DNA of 64,000 nt, taken from positions 1,550,001 through 1,614,000 of the forward strand of contig JACZZP010000002.1 of assembly GCA_015183035.1 (NCBI GenBank). The letters are read 5' to 3'. Origin of the DNA: Meloidogyne chitwoodi (taxonomy: Eukaryota; Nematoda; Chromadorea; Rhabditida; Meloidogynidae). Both the position numbers and the translations under genes were made by a program. The number at the start of each line of letters is the position of its first letter. Positions within the stretch are counted from its first letter, which is position 1. This document shows positions 1 through 25,029 of the stretch, piece after piece. A model generated the notes under the pieces. It was not told where the DNA came from and searched no databases. It saw only the letters and a program-made list of their open reading frames with translations.

Positions 1-827
1 TTTATTGTAATTGTTTCTACTTTATGTATAAATTTGTCCGCAAAAAAAGTCCGCAAAAGTGCGTAGGGATAATACGTAAGTACCAATTTTTGTTTGTTTG
101 ATATTTTTGGCATAGATTAATTGTATTAATAATAAGAAGATTTTAGCATGCCTTATTAATAATAATTTTTTAAACAAATAAAAGCATTTCGACCAATAGG
201 TTTTTTGTTGAGAGGAGAAAAGAAATAAATAAATTCACAGTGAAGGTCTTATCGGCCTCGTCCATTTAGTAGTCTGCCGTTTATTACACTATGTTTTGTA
301 TATACATACATTCTTTTTTTCTTTTTCTTTCTCTTTTCATCATTTACACAACATCCCTATCTTTTTTTTCTTAATCGTTTTCCTTGTATATATTTTAGAT
401 ATAAAAAGAAGAAAATGACCTAATTTTTACATCAATTCTGCTATTCACTTTTGAAGTACTAAACAAGTGTTTGGTATATACTCATTTAGTTAAAAGTAGA
501 AATTCGGACAGAGTTCGGACACTAACTGACTAACTCTACTTTATATAATATATATTTATTTTACAATTTCTTCAAAGCTGCTTTATCTTGTATTCTCTCT
601 CTCTCTCTCTTTTATTCTTTTAGGCCAATTTTATTTAAAGGGGAAAATAAATTGGCGTACGCCAAGTAAAATTGTGTGCTTTGCATATTGGCACTTTAGC
701 ATATATACATTAGAGATGGAAAAATCAATTTACTTGAAAAAACTGAAAAGTTTTGACCAAGTTAATTATGTTTCTTTTTTATTTGAATTTATTTATTTTA
801 AATTTTATTAATTTTTAAATTTTTTAG
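1..827. other. AT-rich region upstream of mbk-2
   Basis: No confident exon. It holds a CT microsatellite at about 595-610 and an ATG at 716 opening 15 codons that read up to a GT-like donor; this may be the first mbk-2 exon but does not join in phase to 828. The promoter or 5' UTR of mbk-2 probably lies here. Confidence 0.4.
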
Positions 828-5419
<4,592 letters not shown>

Positions 5420-6294
5420 ATTTTAAGTAAAGGAGAAAAGAATATTATATATATATTTGTCTACTTAAATATATTATATATTTTAATTTTGTTATAAGGC
5501 AATTTAATGTTAAAAAATATTCTTTGTTTATTTTTTTTGTAAAATAATATAATCAAAAAACTTTCCACAAACATACATATATACAACATATTTTATCGGG
5601 CATTTTTTCTTTTTATTTTCCCCTATTATTTTAAATAAATAAATTTGTTTATTTGCTATATTTATTTCCTTTTTTCTTTACATATATTTTCAGATTTTAA
5701 TTAGGTGAAAACGCGAATGGAAACATTATTTTTTAAAAAAAGGAAACTATTTATAGCAATAATTTAATCCATTCACGTCTTTCCATTTAATTTTTTGTTT
5801 AAATATTTTTGTGTAATATTGCAAATTTTAAAAATATTAAAATGTTATTATTTTTCCAGCACACCTGCCGAAGTAATTCTTTGATCTTTTTTTTCATTTT
5901 CTCAACAAAATTTAATAAAATCTCTATATCATCTATTCTCCTTCTTTATAACATTCTTTCACATCAAAAATGAAAGCGAAAATTATCAACAGCTTAATTA
6001 TATATTATTTGTCACTAAAACAATTAAATTATAAAAATAGCAAATATACAGCTGACAAAAATAATCAATCTTTTAAATTAAATTAACAAAAAATTGGCAG
6101 TTCATAATTTTAATTGTTTTGATATTTTGGTTAGTTTAATTAAGCAAATTCTAAGTTACCATCAAAAATAAAATTTAAATATATTTTGTGAAATTATTAT
6201 TATTTTTTATTAAAACTTTAATTAATGTATTTTTACATTCAAATTTTTGTTTAAAATATTTCAGTTTTATCATATAATTATTTTTTTATTAATT
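5420..6294. other. mbk-2 3' UTR and AT-rich spacer
   Basis: No coding segment is supported. The stretch is A/T homopolymer-rich and separates convergent mbk-2 and the SET gene. Confidence 0.5.
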
Positions 6295-6302
6295 TAACTT
6301 CC

Positions 6303-6930
6303 GGGTGTAGTGTAGTGAATCACCCACTCAAAAACCAATAATTGGATATACCATTCGACGTAGCTCGACGAGCTGAGTTAAATGGTACCACTCCCATGTT
6401 GCGGAAATTCCTATGAACCGAGATACTGGTCTCTGAAAATCGAAAAACCATAGGGGGGAACCAAGCTCTTCTAAGTGATTACCGTGGCTGCTCCTAAATT
6501 ATTTTCACTGAATTAATTATTTTGTTGTAATTTGCGCCGTAGAATAACGCATGTACCAAAAGCCAACGAAAGATGGGCTACCAAATGAAGAAGTCATAAA
6601 ACACTCCCAATATGTCCAAGTTTGGCGTGTTTCCAACAAACTTCGATCCTTCATAACTTTCTTCAAAATCGTTCAATCTCGACAATTTTTATCTCATTCG
6701 ATAGGTCTCGAAGAGCCGAGACGAATGAGCTATCATACTCATATTCGAATTTTTCACACCAAAAATGAGCTTACTCCCCCTATGGTTTTTCGATTTTCAG
6801 AGACCCGTATCTCGGTTCATAGGAATTTCCGCAACATGGGAGTGGTACCATTTAACTCAGCTCGTCGAGCTACGTCGAATGGTATATCCAATTATTGGTT
6901 TTTGAGTGGGTGATTCACTACACTATTTCC
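6303..6930. mobile_element. Foldback MITE with ~150-bp terminal inverted repeats and 8-bp target duplication
   Basis: Arms 6308-6458 and 6776-6925 are near-perfect inverted copies beginning TAGTGTAGTGAATCACCCAC. Direct repeats TAACTTCC flank the element at 6295-6302 and 6931-6938. The ends begin GG. An 8-bp duplication with GG ends fits Merlin, but hAT is also possible. The centre (6459-6775) shows no recognisable transposase. A 120-codon open frame at 6551-6913 runs into one arm and is not regarded as a gene. Confidence 0.8.
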
Positions 6931-6938
6931 TAACTTCC

Positions 6939-7492
6939 TTAAATTGCATTTTTCTGCACATAAAAAAATAAATTTTGAACTGTTTTTATGATTTATTTGT
7001 TAGACAACAAAATTTTGTTTGAATATTATCCTCCTACTTAAAAATTACTTTAGACAATTTTTGAAATTTTGAAGAAAATTAAAATTACCTTAAAGAAAAA
7101 TGTTCGATTATATTATCGAAACGTTTAAAAATACAATATCAATTATTTATAAATGTAATCCTCCAATAACAAAAAATGGGAGAAGTTAGATTTAATGAAA
7201 AATGTCAAAATAATGTAGGAGCTAACCAATATATTTAGAGTTCTGTTTGTAGTAGTACTTAACTAATAACAGAGATATAACAATTAAGTCTAAAGAAAAT
7301 GTACAAGTTTACTCATTTGGGATTTCAGTATTAGTGTCCAGACTTCTATTAATAATATTTTTATAATAAAAATATTAAAAAAATTTTTATGAGCTAATGT
7401 AAGAATAAAGCAGAACCCCAAATTAAATCCAAATAATAATAATAAAAAAATAAAATAAGACTGGACTTTATCCTTTAATAACAAATTTAAAT
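6939..7492. other. AT-rich spacer
   Basis: Nothing recognisable; probably the 3' UTR of the SET gene, whose stop codon is at 7495-7493. Confidence 0.5.
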
Positions 7493-8610
7493 TCATTCAG
7501 CTCCAAAATGCTCATTTCCATCTTCACAACCACCACCACCTTCTTCACCTAAACCACCGTCATCTTCATCATCTTCGCACCCTTCCTCGTCAGCTGCCTC
7601 TACATCTGGTGCCAAATAGTATTGAAGTGGATTAGGCCATATATCATCTTTAATTACCTGTAAATTTAAAATATTAAAATATCAAAACAGTAAAAATAAA
7701 CTTCAGCAATATCATCAGCCATTGGATCAGATTCTTCACATAACCATTTAAAAAAGCTTCTACTTTCTCCGCCATTCTTACTAGCTCCATTCATTAATTG
7801 CTTAATTAAAATTCTAGTTTTAATACTGTTATAAAATGTTAAGTTATAAATAATCGATAAAAGCTCCAATAATTATAGTCATATTTATTTTAATAATTTA
7901 ATTTTAAAACTTTAATATTAATTCTTGACCTTTTGTTTGCCCGGTTTCCATTGAATCGGCGTAGCAGAACAACGCGGTTCAGCACCAGACCAATTATATT
8001 CCTTAAAGATTTCACAGTTTTCGAAATATGGATTTGCGTCGAAAGTAAACTTAAAAAAAAAAAATAAATAAATAAATAAAGAACCTTAAGCTTATAGCCA
8101 GCTTTAATATCCTCAAATTCTTCAATCTAAAATAAAAAAAGATATTTTATTCAAAAATTAAAAAATGTAAACAAAAACTATTTTTTAATTAAAAAACCTC
8201 TAATTTTGTCAAATAATGGAGACACTCCTCTTCTTCTTCCTCCAAAATAGTACTTATTTGTGGATGATTGATAAACTAAATAATGAATTTTAGAAGAAAT
8301 TAAAAAAAATTACCACTGTGACCCAAAAATTTGCTATTTTTTTAATCAATTTACTTCGCTGATCAAAATAAGGTTTTCTCTGTAGATTATACTTTTGTTC
8401 AACTTTCAGAATTTCTTCACTAGCAATTTCATTTAAATTGTCCAAAGAACTTTGCACATTATCCAATTCTTCTAACGCTTTTTGAGTTTCTGTGCTGTAA
8501 TCCTAAAGAAAAACATAAATATTTGTTTGTAATATTTTTATTACCTGATTCTCATCGGCTTTTTCAGATTTCTCAATTTTGGCTCGCTTAGTTTCTGGCT
8601 CGTTGTTCAT
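7493..8610 (-). CDS. spr-2: SET/NAP-family histone chaperone
   Basis: Minus-strand exons: 8610-8545, 8502-8314, 8275-8198, 8126-8085, 8049-7930, 7800-7702, 7657-7493, giving about 251 residues, close to human SET (277-290). Start [14 protein letters not shown] is the first ATG. The coiled-coil dimerisation helix follows ([20 protein letters not shown]), then the NAP core: [71 protein letters not shown] and [14 protein letters not shown]. It ends in an acidic tail ([16 protein letters not shown]). SET binds histones and inhibits PP2A in animals. The C. elegans counterpart SPR-2 acts with the CoREST pathway; transfer of that role is inferred. The acceptor at 7801 (TTAATTAAG) was chosen because it keeps the frame. 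The pig-1 stop lies 546 bp upstream on the same strand. Confidence 0.92.
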
Positions 8611-9155
8611 TAAAAAAATATTTATTAAAATAGGTAGTAGTTTTTATCAAAATCTAAACTAAAATATTTAAAGAAGGTCGTTAGAGTCCTCTTATATTTT
8701 TGTGTGTTAAATTCGATATTTTTCCTCTAAAAGATATCGAAGCACAAATTATTATTTACTTGTCCTTATTCTTTTTAATTTTTAGAGTATATTTGATGAA
8801 ATAAATAAAATTAAAATAAATGTATTATAAATAGTTTATAAAAAACTATTAACAATTTAATTAAAAAATATTTAATATGAATATTAATTCAATAATAAAG
8901 TCAATACATAATATATTAAAAGAGGCGAGAATAGCAGTAGGAAGAACAAACATAATAAAATTGAATGGATCCGAAACTTTCAATAATTATGGATCAAATA
9001 AAAAGTTTTTTCTGCATTTTGGGTCATAAAAAGAAGGACGATCATTATATGCACAAATATATATGTATTTGAATAAATTCTGTCAAATAAAACGTCACCT
9101 TTTTAAATATAATTTCTTCAATCTTTATCCCGATTGAAATAATTTTTTTATTTTT
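8611..9155. other. Spacer between pig-1 and SET gene
   Basis: AT-rich, no exon seen. It must contain the pig-1 3' UTR and the SET promoter. At about 545 bp it is longer than the spacing usual within nematode operons, and no acceptor lies just before the SET ATG. Confidence 0.4.
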
Positions 9156-11973
<2,818 letters not shown>

Positions 11974-11991
11974 GATGATTATAAAATTTAG

Positions 11992-11993
11992 CT
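11992..11993 (-). promoter_or_regulatory. Putative trans-splice acceptor of pig-1
   Basis: TGTTTTTTAG lies 18 nt upstream of the pig-1 ATG, with no upstream exon in phase. This is the expected form of a spliced-leader acceptor. It could instead be the acceptor of a 5' UTR intron. Confidence 0.45.
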
Positions 11994-12033
11994 AAAAAAC
12001 ATGTAGTGCATCATAAATGGAGTTGTGAATAAA

Positions 12034-12160
12034 TGGAGTTGTGACTTTGAAATGCATGGCTCTGACTTTTTTCTCAATTCAAAACATGACCGGGCTTTCC
12101 AGTCTAAAATACGATTAGCTGAAAAAATCGGTCAGGACTCGGCCCGAGTCACAACTCCAC
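12034..12160. repeat. Small inverted repeat between pig-1 and POLR3D
   Basis: TGGAGTTGTGACT (about 12034) is inverted as AGTCACAACTCCA (about 12144). Together they frame some 125 bp in the divergent promoter region. The left motif is partly duplicated (ATGGAGTTGTGA occurs twice). It could be a small MITE; no target duplication was found. Confidence 0.45.
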
Positions 12161-12483
12161 AAATATGGACTTATACAATGAAAATCAATATTGTTTACAC
12201 GAGCGATTATATTTTCTTACACATTTACAACAAACAATTTATAATTTCACCTTTTATTGTTTTAAATTTAAAAATGTTGTGTTAATTATCTTTTAAAGCG
12301 ACAGTTAATTTCCTTTCGTTGCACTTCAAAATGTATAATACTGAAAATTATTCAATTTTAGCAAAAAATTTCAATAAGGGGTCTCGATTGAAAATTTCCC
12401 CATCTTTCTTCTCTTATCAGTGACTTTAATTTTAATTTGTTACATAAATGAATGTTAAAAGTTTTGTTCTTATTTTTTTATTT

Positions 12484-12485
12484 AG
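12484..12485 (+). promoter_or_regulatory. Putative trans-splice acceptor of POLR3D
   Basis: TTTTTTATTTAG ends 14 nt before the ATG at 12500. This placement suits spliced-leader addition. Confidence 0.45.
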
Positions 12486-12499
12486 CTTTCTACAATTCA

Positions 12500-14174
12500 A
12501 TGAAAGAAAAAGGTAGAGGTGCTAATAAGGCAAATTCGTCTTTTAATTCGAACAGCGGAATTAAAAGAACAGTGGTACCAAATATTGCGGCTGCAGCTAG
12601 TCGTATTCTCGCGCCAAAATGGGCAGACTCAAAGTATTTTTTCAATATATGATCGCTTAATTTTATCAAAAAAGGCCTAATGCTTCTGACGCTGCTGTAA
12701 AATCAGAGCGGCTTAATGGAGAGTCTAGTACAGTTAAAAAGGAAGGTGGTCGAGGAAGGCCTAGAGGACGTGGAAGAGGGCGTGGAAGTTCAACGAAATC
12801 GTTCGTCGCTTCTGAAGGTGTATTTTCTCAGGGAATTGGCGAAGATGTTTTTGGAAGTCAGAGAACTAGAGGATTGAGATTGAAGAATGCGAAAGGTTTT
12901 TTTTGTCTTTGCAATTTTTATGATCAATTTTTAAGATGAAGAGATTATAGGAAAATTAGATAATTCTCTACATGAGAATGCAAGTGATGACAAACAAGGA
13001 AATAAAAAATTGGACAGGGAAAAGACTCATAAGGAAAAGAAGATCAAACTTGAACCAAGTACTTCCGAAAATCATTATGAGGAATTTTGGCAATCAGACG
13101 ATGAATTAGACAATGAAGAGTTGGACGAATTATGTGGAGGAAGTGTAAGGAATTTTAAATGATTTTCTTTTTTATTTTTTAGTTTATTGCTGACTTGAAA
13201 AAATGTGAACAATTACCCTTTGTTCTTCCTAATAATGAGGCTCAACAATTTAATCAAATAATTAAGAAAAGGAGAAAAGAAGAAGAACAAGGCCAATATA
13301 CTTTTAAGGATGTTAAAGATATAAAAATGTATCAGAAATTTAATTGTTTTTTTATTAATATTAGATTTAAGAAGTAAAGAACTCTCATCAGTGGAATACT
13401 CTTCAGGCCGAATGGAAGGTTGTTTAAAAAATGAAAAATTCCAATTTGCTGCAAATACAATACAAAGAATTGCAAATGGTTTGAAAATTACTTAATTTTA
13501 AATATATTTTTTAGATAATGATTTAAGTGACCAATTAATTCTTTTTCAACTTCCCTCTGTTCCTTTGATGCGAATAGCAGAGACACAAAAACAACAAAAG
13601 CAAATATTGACAGAAAATGAACAAAAAATAGGTGATGAAAAAAGGATTATTCTGCCACCGGAAAAGCCAATAAATAATTTTTCTGCACAAAATCGATCAT
13701 CTTCAACTCAAGAACCTCAATTACAACAGAAAAATTGTTTAGAAACACTTTCTAGTGGAGGAGGTACACGTATTGGAAAATTACAATTTTTGCGTAGTGG
13801 CAAAGCTGTTCTTAATATTGGAGGCCATCAAATGGATATTTCTGAATCAATTAGCAGCGAATGTTTTGAAGTTTTTTATTTTTTTATTTAAAAATCGGAA
13901 CTTATTTTTTAGACTTTGCTTCGAGTTGAAGTTGCAGGGGAGCAACAACAATGTTCAAAAGATAATAATTTGTGTGGATATCCATTTGGTTTAAATAATG
14001 GTTAAATTATTTATTAAAAAATTAAATTTTATTTTTTAAGGTATTTCAAGTTCTCTGCAGAAATCAACATCCGGTTATGGTTCTGCTCATCTTTTGGGTT
14101 CTTTACCTTTTCATTTTGTTTGCTCTTTTGATATTAAACGAGCATTGGAAACTACAAATAATAATAATACTTGA
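12500..14174 (+). CDS. POLR3D: RNA polymerase III subunit RPC4 (POLR3D)
   Basis: Exons begin at 12500-12633, 12675-12895, 12936-13144 and 13183 onward, with further short introns to the stop at 14172-14174. An N-terminal RGRGRGRG-type basic run follows a conserved opening (RTVVPNIAAAASR) and precedes EGVFSQG, all typical of RPC4. The C-terminal Pfam RNA_pol_Rpc4 region is clear: TRIGKLQFLRSGKAVLNIGG, then SISSECFE, TLLRVEVAGE and a terminal FHFVCSFDIKRALE, like the human VCSPDFESLL end. RPC4 pairs with RPC5 in the TFIIF-like module for termination and reinitiation of tRNA and 5S transcription. The junction near 13345 is uncertain: a donor AAAAT|GTATCAG with acceptor AAGAAG at 13374 keeps frame, whereas a 19-nt intron is unlikely. 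A Gln/Asn-rich insert precedes the C-terminal domain. Divergent from pig-1 across about 0.5 kb. Confidence 0.88.
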
Positions 14175-14548
14175 TATGATCGTATTTCATCTACTAAATA
14201 ATTTAAGCTTTATTGGCAACAAAAGTTAGTTTTTTGGATAAAGATAAATGTTTAAAATTGAAATATTTTTTAATTAAATTAATGTTGATTCCATTTTGTG
14301 CCGTAAATAATTCACTTTATATAATATTATATTTTAATTAAAATAGATTAGATAAATTTGACATTATTTTTAAATTAAAAAATAAGGATTGTTGTTTTAA
14401 TAAATGTAATTATGTATTACTTTAAAAACTTTTCCTTAATTTATTGTATTACGAAAAATTAGTTTTAAATCCACAAAATGTTGATTCTGTTATTTTTATT
14501 GTAATAAAATTATTTATTTAATTTTTTGTTTATGTCAAATATGTGCAC

Positions 14549-14753
14549 CAGGGATGGGCAAAATCGGAAAATAAAAGTCGAACTTTACGAAATCTTAATA
14601 AAAAACGAAATACGAAATAAAAAAGGCTCAAAAACACGAAATAATACTAAAGTAGCAAAACTGCCCCAAAAATTTAAAATTTTAAAAATTTCGTATTTCG
14701 TCCAAAAATACGAAATAAAATTGGTCTAAAAATACGAAATTTGCCCATCCCTG
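14549..14753. mobile_element. hAT-type MITE, CAGGGATGGGCAA family, copy 1
   Basis: Termini CAGGGATGGGCAAA and TTGCCCATCCCTG are inverted, and the interior is a palindrome rich in CGAAATAC motifs. Flanking octamers ATGTGCAC and GTATGCAC (6/8 identical) are consistent with a decayed 8-bp hAT target duplication. Related copies lie at 33283-33487 and 48430-48541. Confidence 0.8.
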
Positions 14754-14930
14754 GTATGCACGGCGCATTTCCATACTCTTTCTATTCAAAATCCGATGTA
14801 ATCGACGAAAGTCCATATTCGGCTAATTATCTCAACTTTAGAAAAATTATCTCCAATGTTGTAGAAGTCTTTAATTAATATTTTGGTCAAAAAATGATAA
14901 ACGAAAATTCAGCTTTCAATTTTTAAAATT

Positions 14931-15102
14931 TGGCTTTATATTATAGTCATAAGACGACAAAATGCCTTAATCAATTTTTTGAAAAAAACAAAAAAACATG
15001 TTTTTATCGTTTTTTCGATTTTTTTTCAAAAACATAAATATACATTTGATAGCTTTAAAAAAGATATAAAATGGATAAAAGTTTTTGTTTTACTTTTAAC
15101 GA
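14931..15102 (+). repeat. Dispersed repeat, copy 1
   Basis: This segment, containing GACAAAATGCCTTAATCAAT and TTTGATAGCTTTAAAAAAGA, recurs in reverse orientation at 26961-27126. Its nature is unknown; it may be a fragment of an unrecognised transposon. Confidence 0.65.
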
Positions 15103-18095
15103 GTCAATGGATTATTTTTCAGATGGTCATTTTTCTCTTTTTAAATTATATTATTTTTTATATTTTATCATTCTTAAATTTTTATTTACATAAAATAGTG
15201 CGCAAGATTAGAAAAATTATAATAATTCGGAGAAGAGAAAGAAATTAAGAGATCCTTGAAATTATTTTGAATAAAATAATTGATTTTTTTTTTGACCAAT
15301 CAACAATAAATAAATAAATAATATTTTATTATTGTTATTTTTTTTAAATAAATAAATTCTTTTATAATTAAATATCGGAGGAAAATAAATAAAAAGTACT
15401 CAAAATTGTTTATTTTAAATATATAATTTTAAATAATAATTTGTTTGAGTAAAATAAAATTAACAAAAATTATTTTTAAAATTGTTGAAATAAATTTTTT
15501 ATTTTATTTTTTAAATAAAATCTTATTTTCAAGTTTAGAAGGACATAATCCAATTAATACATTTTCTGGTAAAATTGAGTTCTCAATTCTAGAATCAAAT
15601 ATATTTTTGAAAATCAAAATATTTATTTTTCTATTTTTTACCAATAAAAGAATAAAATAAATAAACTTTTATTTTTATAAATATAATATTTTTAAATAAA
15701 AACAATTTTAGTATATAATTTATTTTTAAAATATTCAGAAAATAATATTTACAAATTTTTATATAATTTTTATTTAAATTTTTTTATTAAAAAAGGACAT
15801 TTTTAAAACGGAAAAGAGGTAAAAATATATTATTTTTAGTTTTATTAACTATTATTTGAATATAATTTTATTTAAATATTCCTTTCAATTGACGTAATTA
15901 AAACTAGTTTTTATTTTTTTTAAATATTTATTTATTTTAATTTTTTATTTTTAAATTAAAAAATAAAAAAGATTAATTGTACTAGAAAATAAATAATTAA
16001 ATTATTTTTCCAGAAATTAATAATTTTTGTTTTAAAAATTTTAATTTTATTTTTTAAAAAAAGGAATATATTTTATTTAATTAATTTAAATTAAACATTT
16101 TTTTTTAATATTTTTAAAATAAATAAATTTCTACATTTTAATGGCCCATTTATCCATTTATTAATTCTCCTCTTATATAACAATATTATTTAAAAAATAA
16201 TTTTAAATTGAGTGTAAATCCCTTTTTTAAGCGTAAATAGTTTTTTATTATAAAGAGAGAGAATATAATTTATTTGGCACAAAACAAAATAGCCCTCCTT
16301 TCTTTTGAGTTTTTTTACTTTTTTTATATAAAACAGTTAACAAAACTTTTTTATAAATAAAAAAATAAAATTTATTATTTTTTTTAAGTTTATTTAATAA
16401 TATTTATTTTTGCTAACAAAATAATTTAATTTTTTAATTAAAAAAAACTTAATAATCTTTAGAATTAAATTTAAATAATTTTTTTTCCAAATTAATTTAT
16501 TAAAATATTTATTTATTTAAATAACGTCATCACAAATTACCCCTAAGCTAATACTACATTTTTATTTTAATTCTCTTAGAAATTACTCTAATTTAGTTTT
16601 TTTTTCTAAAAATAATATTTTAATTTTTAAGAATTTAAATAATAATTTTTTAATAAATAGAATATTTTTTAAATTAAATTTTGCAATATTTTTATAAATT
16701 TCTAAAAGAATAAATATTTTAAATATTTATTTAAATAATTCAAAATAATTTAATATTTTTATATTTAATATTATTTTAAAATGAATTAAATAGTCAATAA
16801 TATATTTAGATAAATTGATGAAAAAAAAATAACACAGAGCGGCCATGGAAACCTTTTTTTTTAATTTTTTTCTTTCCTTTCCCACACATATAAAAATGTT
16901 CGCGCGACTGTTATATACATAGACTACTTTTGTGTAATTAGAAAAAAGAAAGAATTTAATATAAAGGCTATTTATTATTTAAAAATTCGATTGCATGAAA
17001 AAGAGAGAGAAAAAGAATAAATAAATTCATGTGCGCGAATTAAAAAAAAAGACCTTTTTTATTTTATTTCCCATAACTGTAAAATAAATTAATTATTGAC
17101 AATATATTTTAAATATATTTATTTTTTAAAATTATATTTTAATTAAAATATTTATTTTTGTTATCCTAACATTTTAAAAAAGTTTTGCCTTTTTATTTAA
17201 AAAACAATCTTTCTACTATTTAAATATATTATTAATTATTTAAATAATAATAATATCCATTTATTTATCATTTTGTTAAATAAATAAAATAAATAATTGA
17301 TTAATTATTACCTTATCAGAGCTTTAATTTATTTTAAATTATTTATAAAATAATTGTGTTAAAATATTTATTTATTTTTTAAAAATACCTTTAATAATTA
17401 TTAAAAATTATTTATATAAATATATATTCTTTTTTATATTTATTATTTTTAGATGACACAATTTGTTTTGTTTTTTTTAATTTTTTTTATTATTTTAAAA
17501 TGATTACTCATAAATTTATTTATTTTTTCTATAAAAGAAAATAATTCTTTAAAATGTGTATTTATTTAATTATTTATATATGACATATATTTATTTATTT
17601 ATTATTTTAAGAAAATATATTTTTAAAATTTTATCGAATTATTAATCAATAAATAAATAAATTATTATTTTTTTTAAATTAAAATAAATAATCCTTAAAC
17701 TTTAATTTAATATATTTATTTTGTGTCAAATGATTAAAAATAAAAAAAAAATAATTAATAAAAATATTTATTTATTTATTTATTTTCTTCTTCCCTTTCT
17801 TTTTATTATTTATTTATTTCCTCTTCTTTTTATTAAAATTTATATAAAATAATTTTATTTTATTTTTTTTAGAAAAAAATTATTAAGAAAAATATTTAAA
17901 TTTCTTTAATTCTAAAAAAGCTCAAAATTAATCATTTTTCTGACCTCTCATTTATTTTTTAATTTTATTTTTATATATTTTTTGTGCTTCCTTTTTTTAA
18001 AAAATAACAACAACAAAAACAAACATTTATTATAAATAAATAAATAAATAAAAAAGAGCAATTATTTTTAAATTAATTAATTTAAATAAAAAAGA

Positions 18096-23720
<5,625 letters not shown>

Positions 23721-25029
23721 GAATGAAAATAATAATAATATTTAATTCTAATTAATTAATTAAATAAATAAATAAATAATATTATTTTATTAAAGTGCAC
23801 ACATTTTTTGAGCTTTTTATTTTTTTATTTTATTTTTTAAAAGCACATCTCTACTACCCAATAAATAAATAAATATTATTTTTATTTAATTTTCCCTTTG
23901 GAAATTAAATAAAAATATTTTAATTAATTTAGATTTAAAAAATAAATAAAATTAATATTTTTTGTTTAATAATGGGAGAGATTGCTTTATTATTATATTT
24001 ATTTTTAAATATTTTTATTGCCTTAAAATTAAAAAAAATATTTTTATCAATTCTTTTTTTAATTAAAAATAATAAAGTGTCTTCTTTTTTAAATTAAATA
24101 ATAAAATTAATATTTAATTATTTAAAATAATAATTACTAAAAAGTATTTTAGATATTCTAAAATAAATTAAAAAATATTAATTTTATTATTTAATTATTT
24201 TTTAATTTTATTAAATTTCTATTCATTTTTTTAATTAAAATTATAAAATAAATAATTAAAAATTATTTTTTATTTAAATTTAATTAATTTTTTAGCTAAA
24301 AAACAAAAATAAATAAATATTAATTAAAATTCTAATATTATTATTTTGGAATATTTAAATATTTTTTTAAATTAAAATAATTATTATATTTATTAATTTA
24401 TTTATTTAATTTAATTTGAACAATTTTTTATTTTCAAAATTTAAAATAATTATTTTTAATATAAATATATTTTAAATAATTTTAATTTAAAAAATTAATA
24501 GCAAAAGCTTATAAAATAAAATAAAACATTAAATATTTAATAAATAATCTTTTATTTAATAAAATATGACGTTAAAATATTTTATAAATTTTTTTAATAA
24601 AATAAAATGAATTAATTAATTATTAATTATTTTATTCCACTTTTTAACAAAAATCATTTTGTTAATCCTTTTGGGAATTAATTAATAAATTAATTAGTTT
24701 AATATTTTTATTTAATTAAATTAATATATTTAATTATTTAAATAATTATTTATTTAAATTAAAAATAAATATTTTATTTTTATTCTAAATTTAAAAATAT
24801 ATAGCTATTTTATTTCCGGAATAGATTAAATAATTACTTATTTATTCTTTTCTTTTCTTTTTCTACTACTACTACAATTATTAATTATTTTATTCTTTTT
24901 ATTTAAAATTAAAATTTTTTAGTTAAATTATTTTTTGAAAATTAATATTTTAATTAATTTATTTTATATAAATAATTTTTTTTTTAATTTTTAAAATTTA
25001 TTTCTCTAATTTTTTTATTAGTTAAAAAA
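23721..25029. other. AT-rich intergenic region
   Basis: No exon is supported. It holds the Ca2+ ATPase 3' UTR and the GPCR promoter. TTTTTTATTAG ending at 25021 may be a trans-splice acceptor for the GPCR. Confidence 0.45.

Larger units (their letters stand above)
14175..18095. other. 3.9-kb AT-rich intergenic region
   Basis: No exon is supported. It contains a hAT-type MITE (14549-14753), one copy of a dispersed repeat (14931-15102), and about 2.5 kb of A/T homopolymer sequence leading into the Ca2+ ATPase gene, whose promoter must lie here. Confidence 0.5.

Noticed and set aside
6551..6913. 120-codon plus-strand ORF
   Set aside because: It runs through the right arm of a foldback element with an 8-bp target duplication and has no transposase or other motif; explained by the element.
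13346..13364. 19-nt intron in POLR3D
   Set aside because: Too short for splicing; a 46-nt intron ending at AAGAAG keeps frame equally well.
14526..14729. 67-codon ORF
   Set aside because: Lies in the palindromic CAGGGATGGGCAA MITE; Lys/Asn-rich composition artefact.
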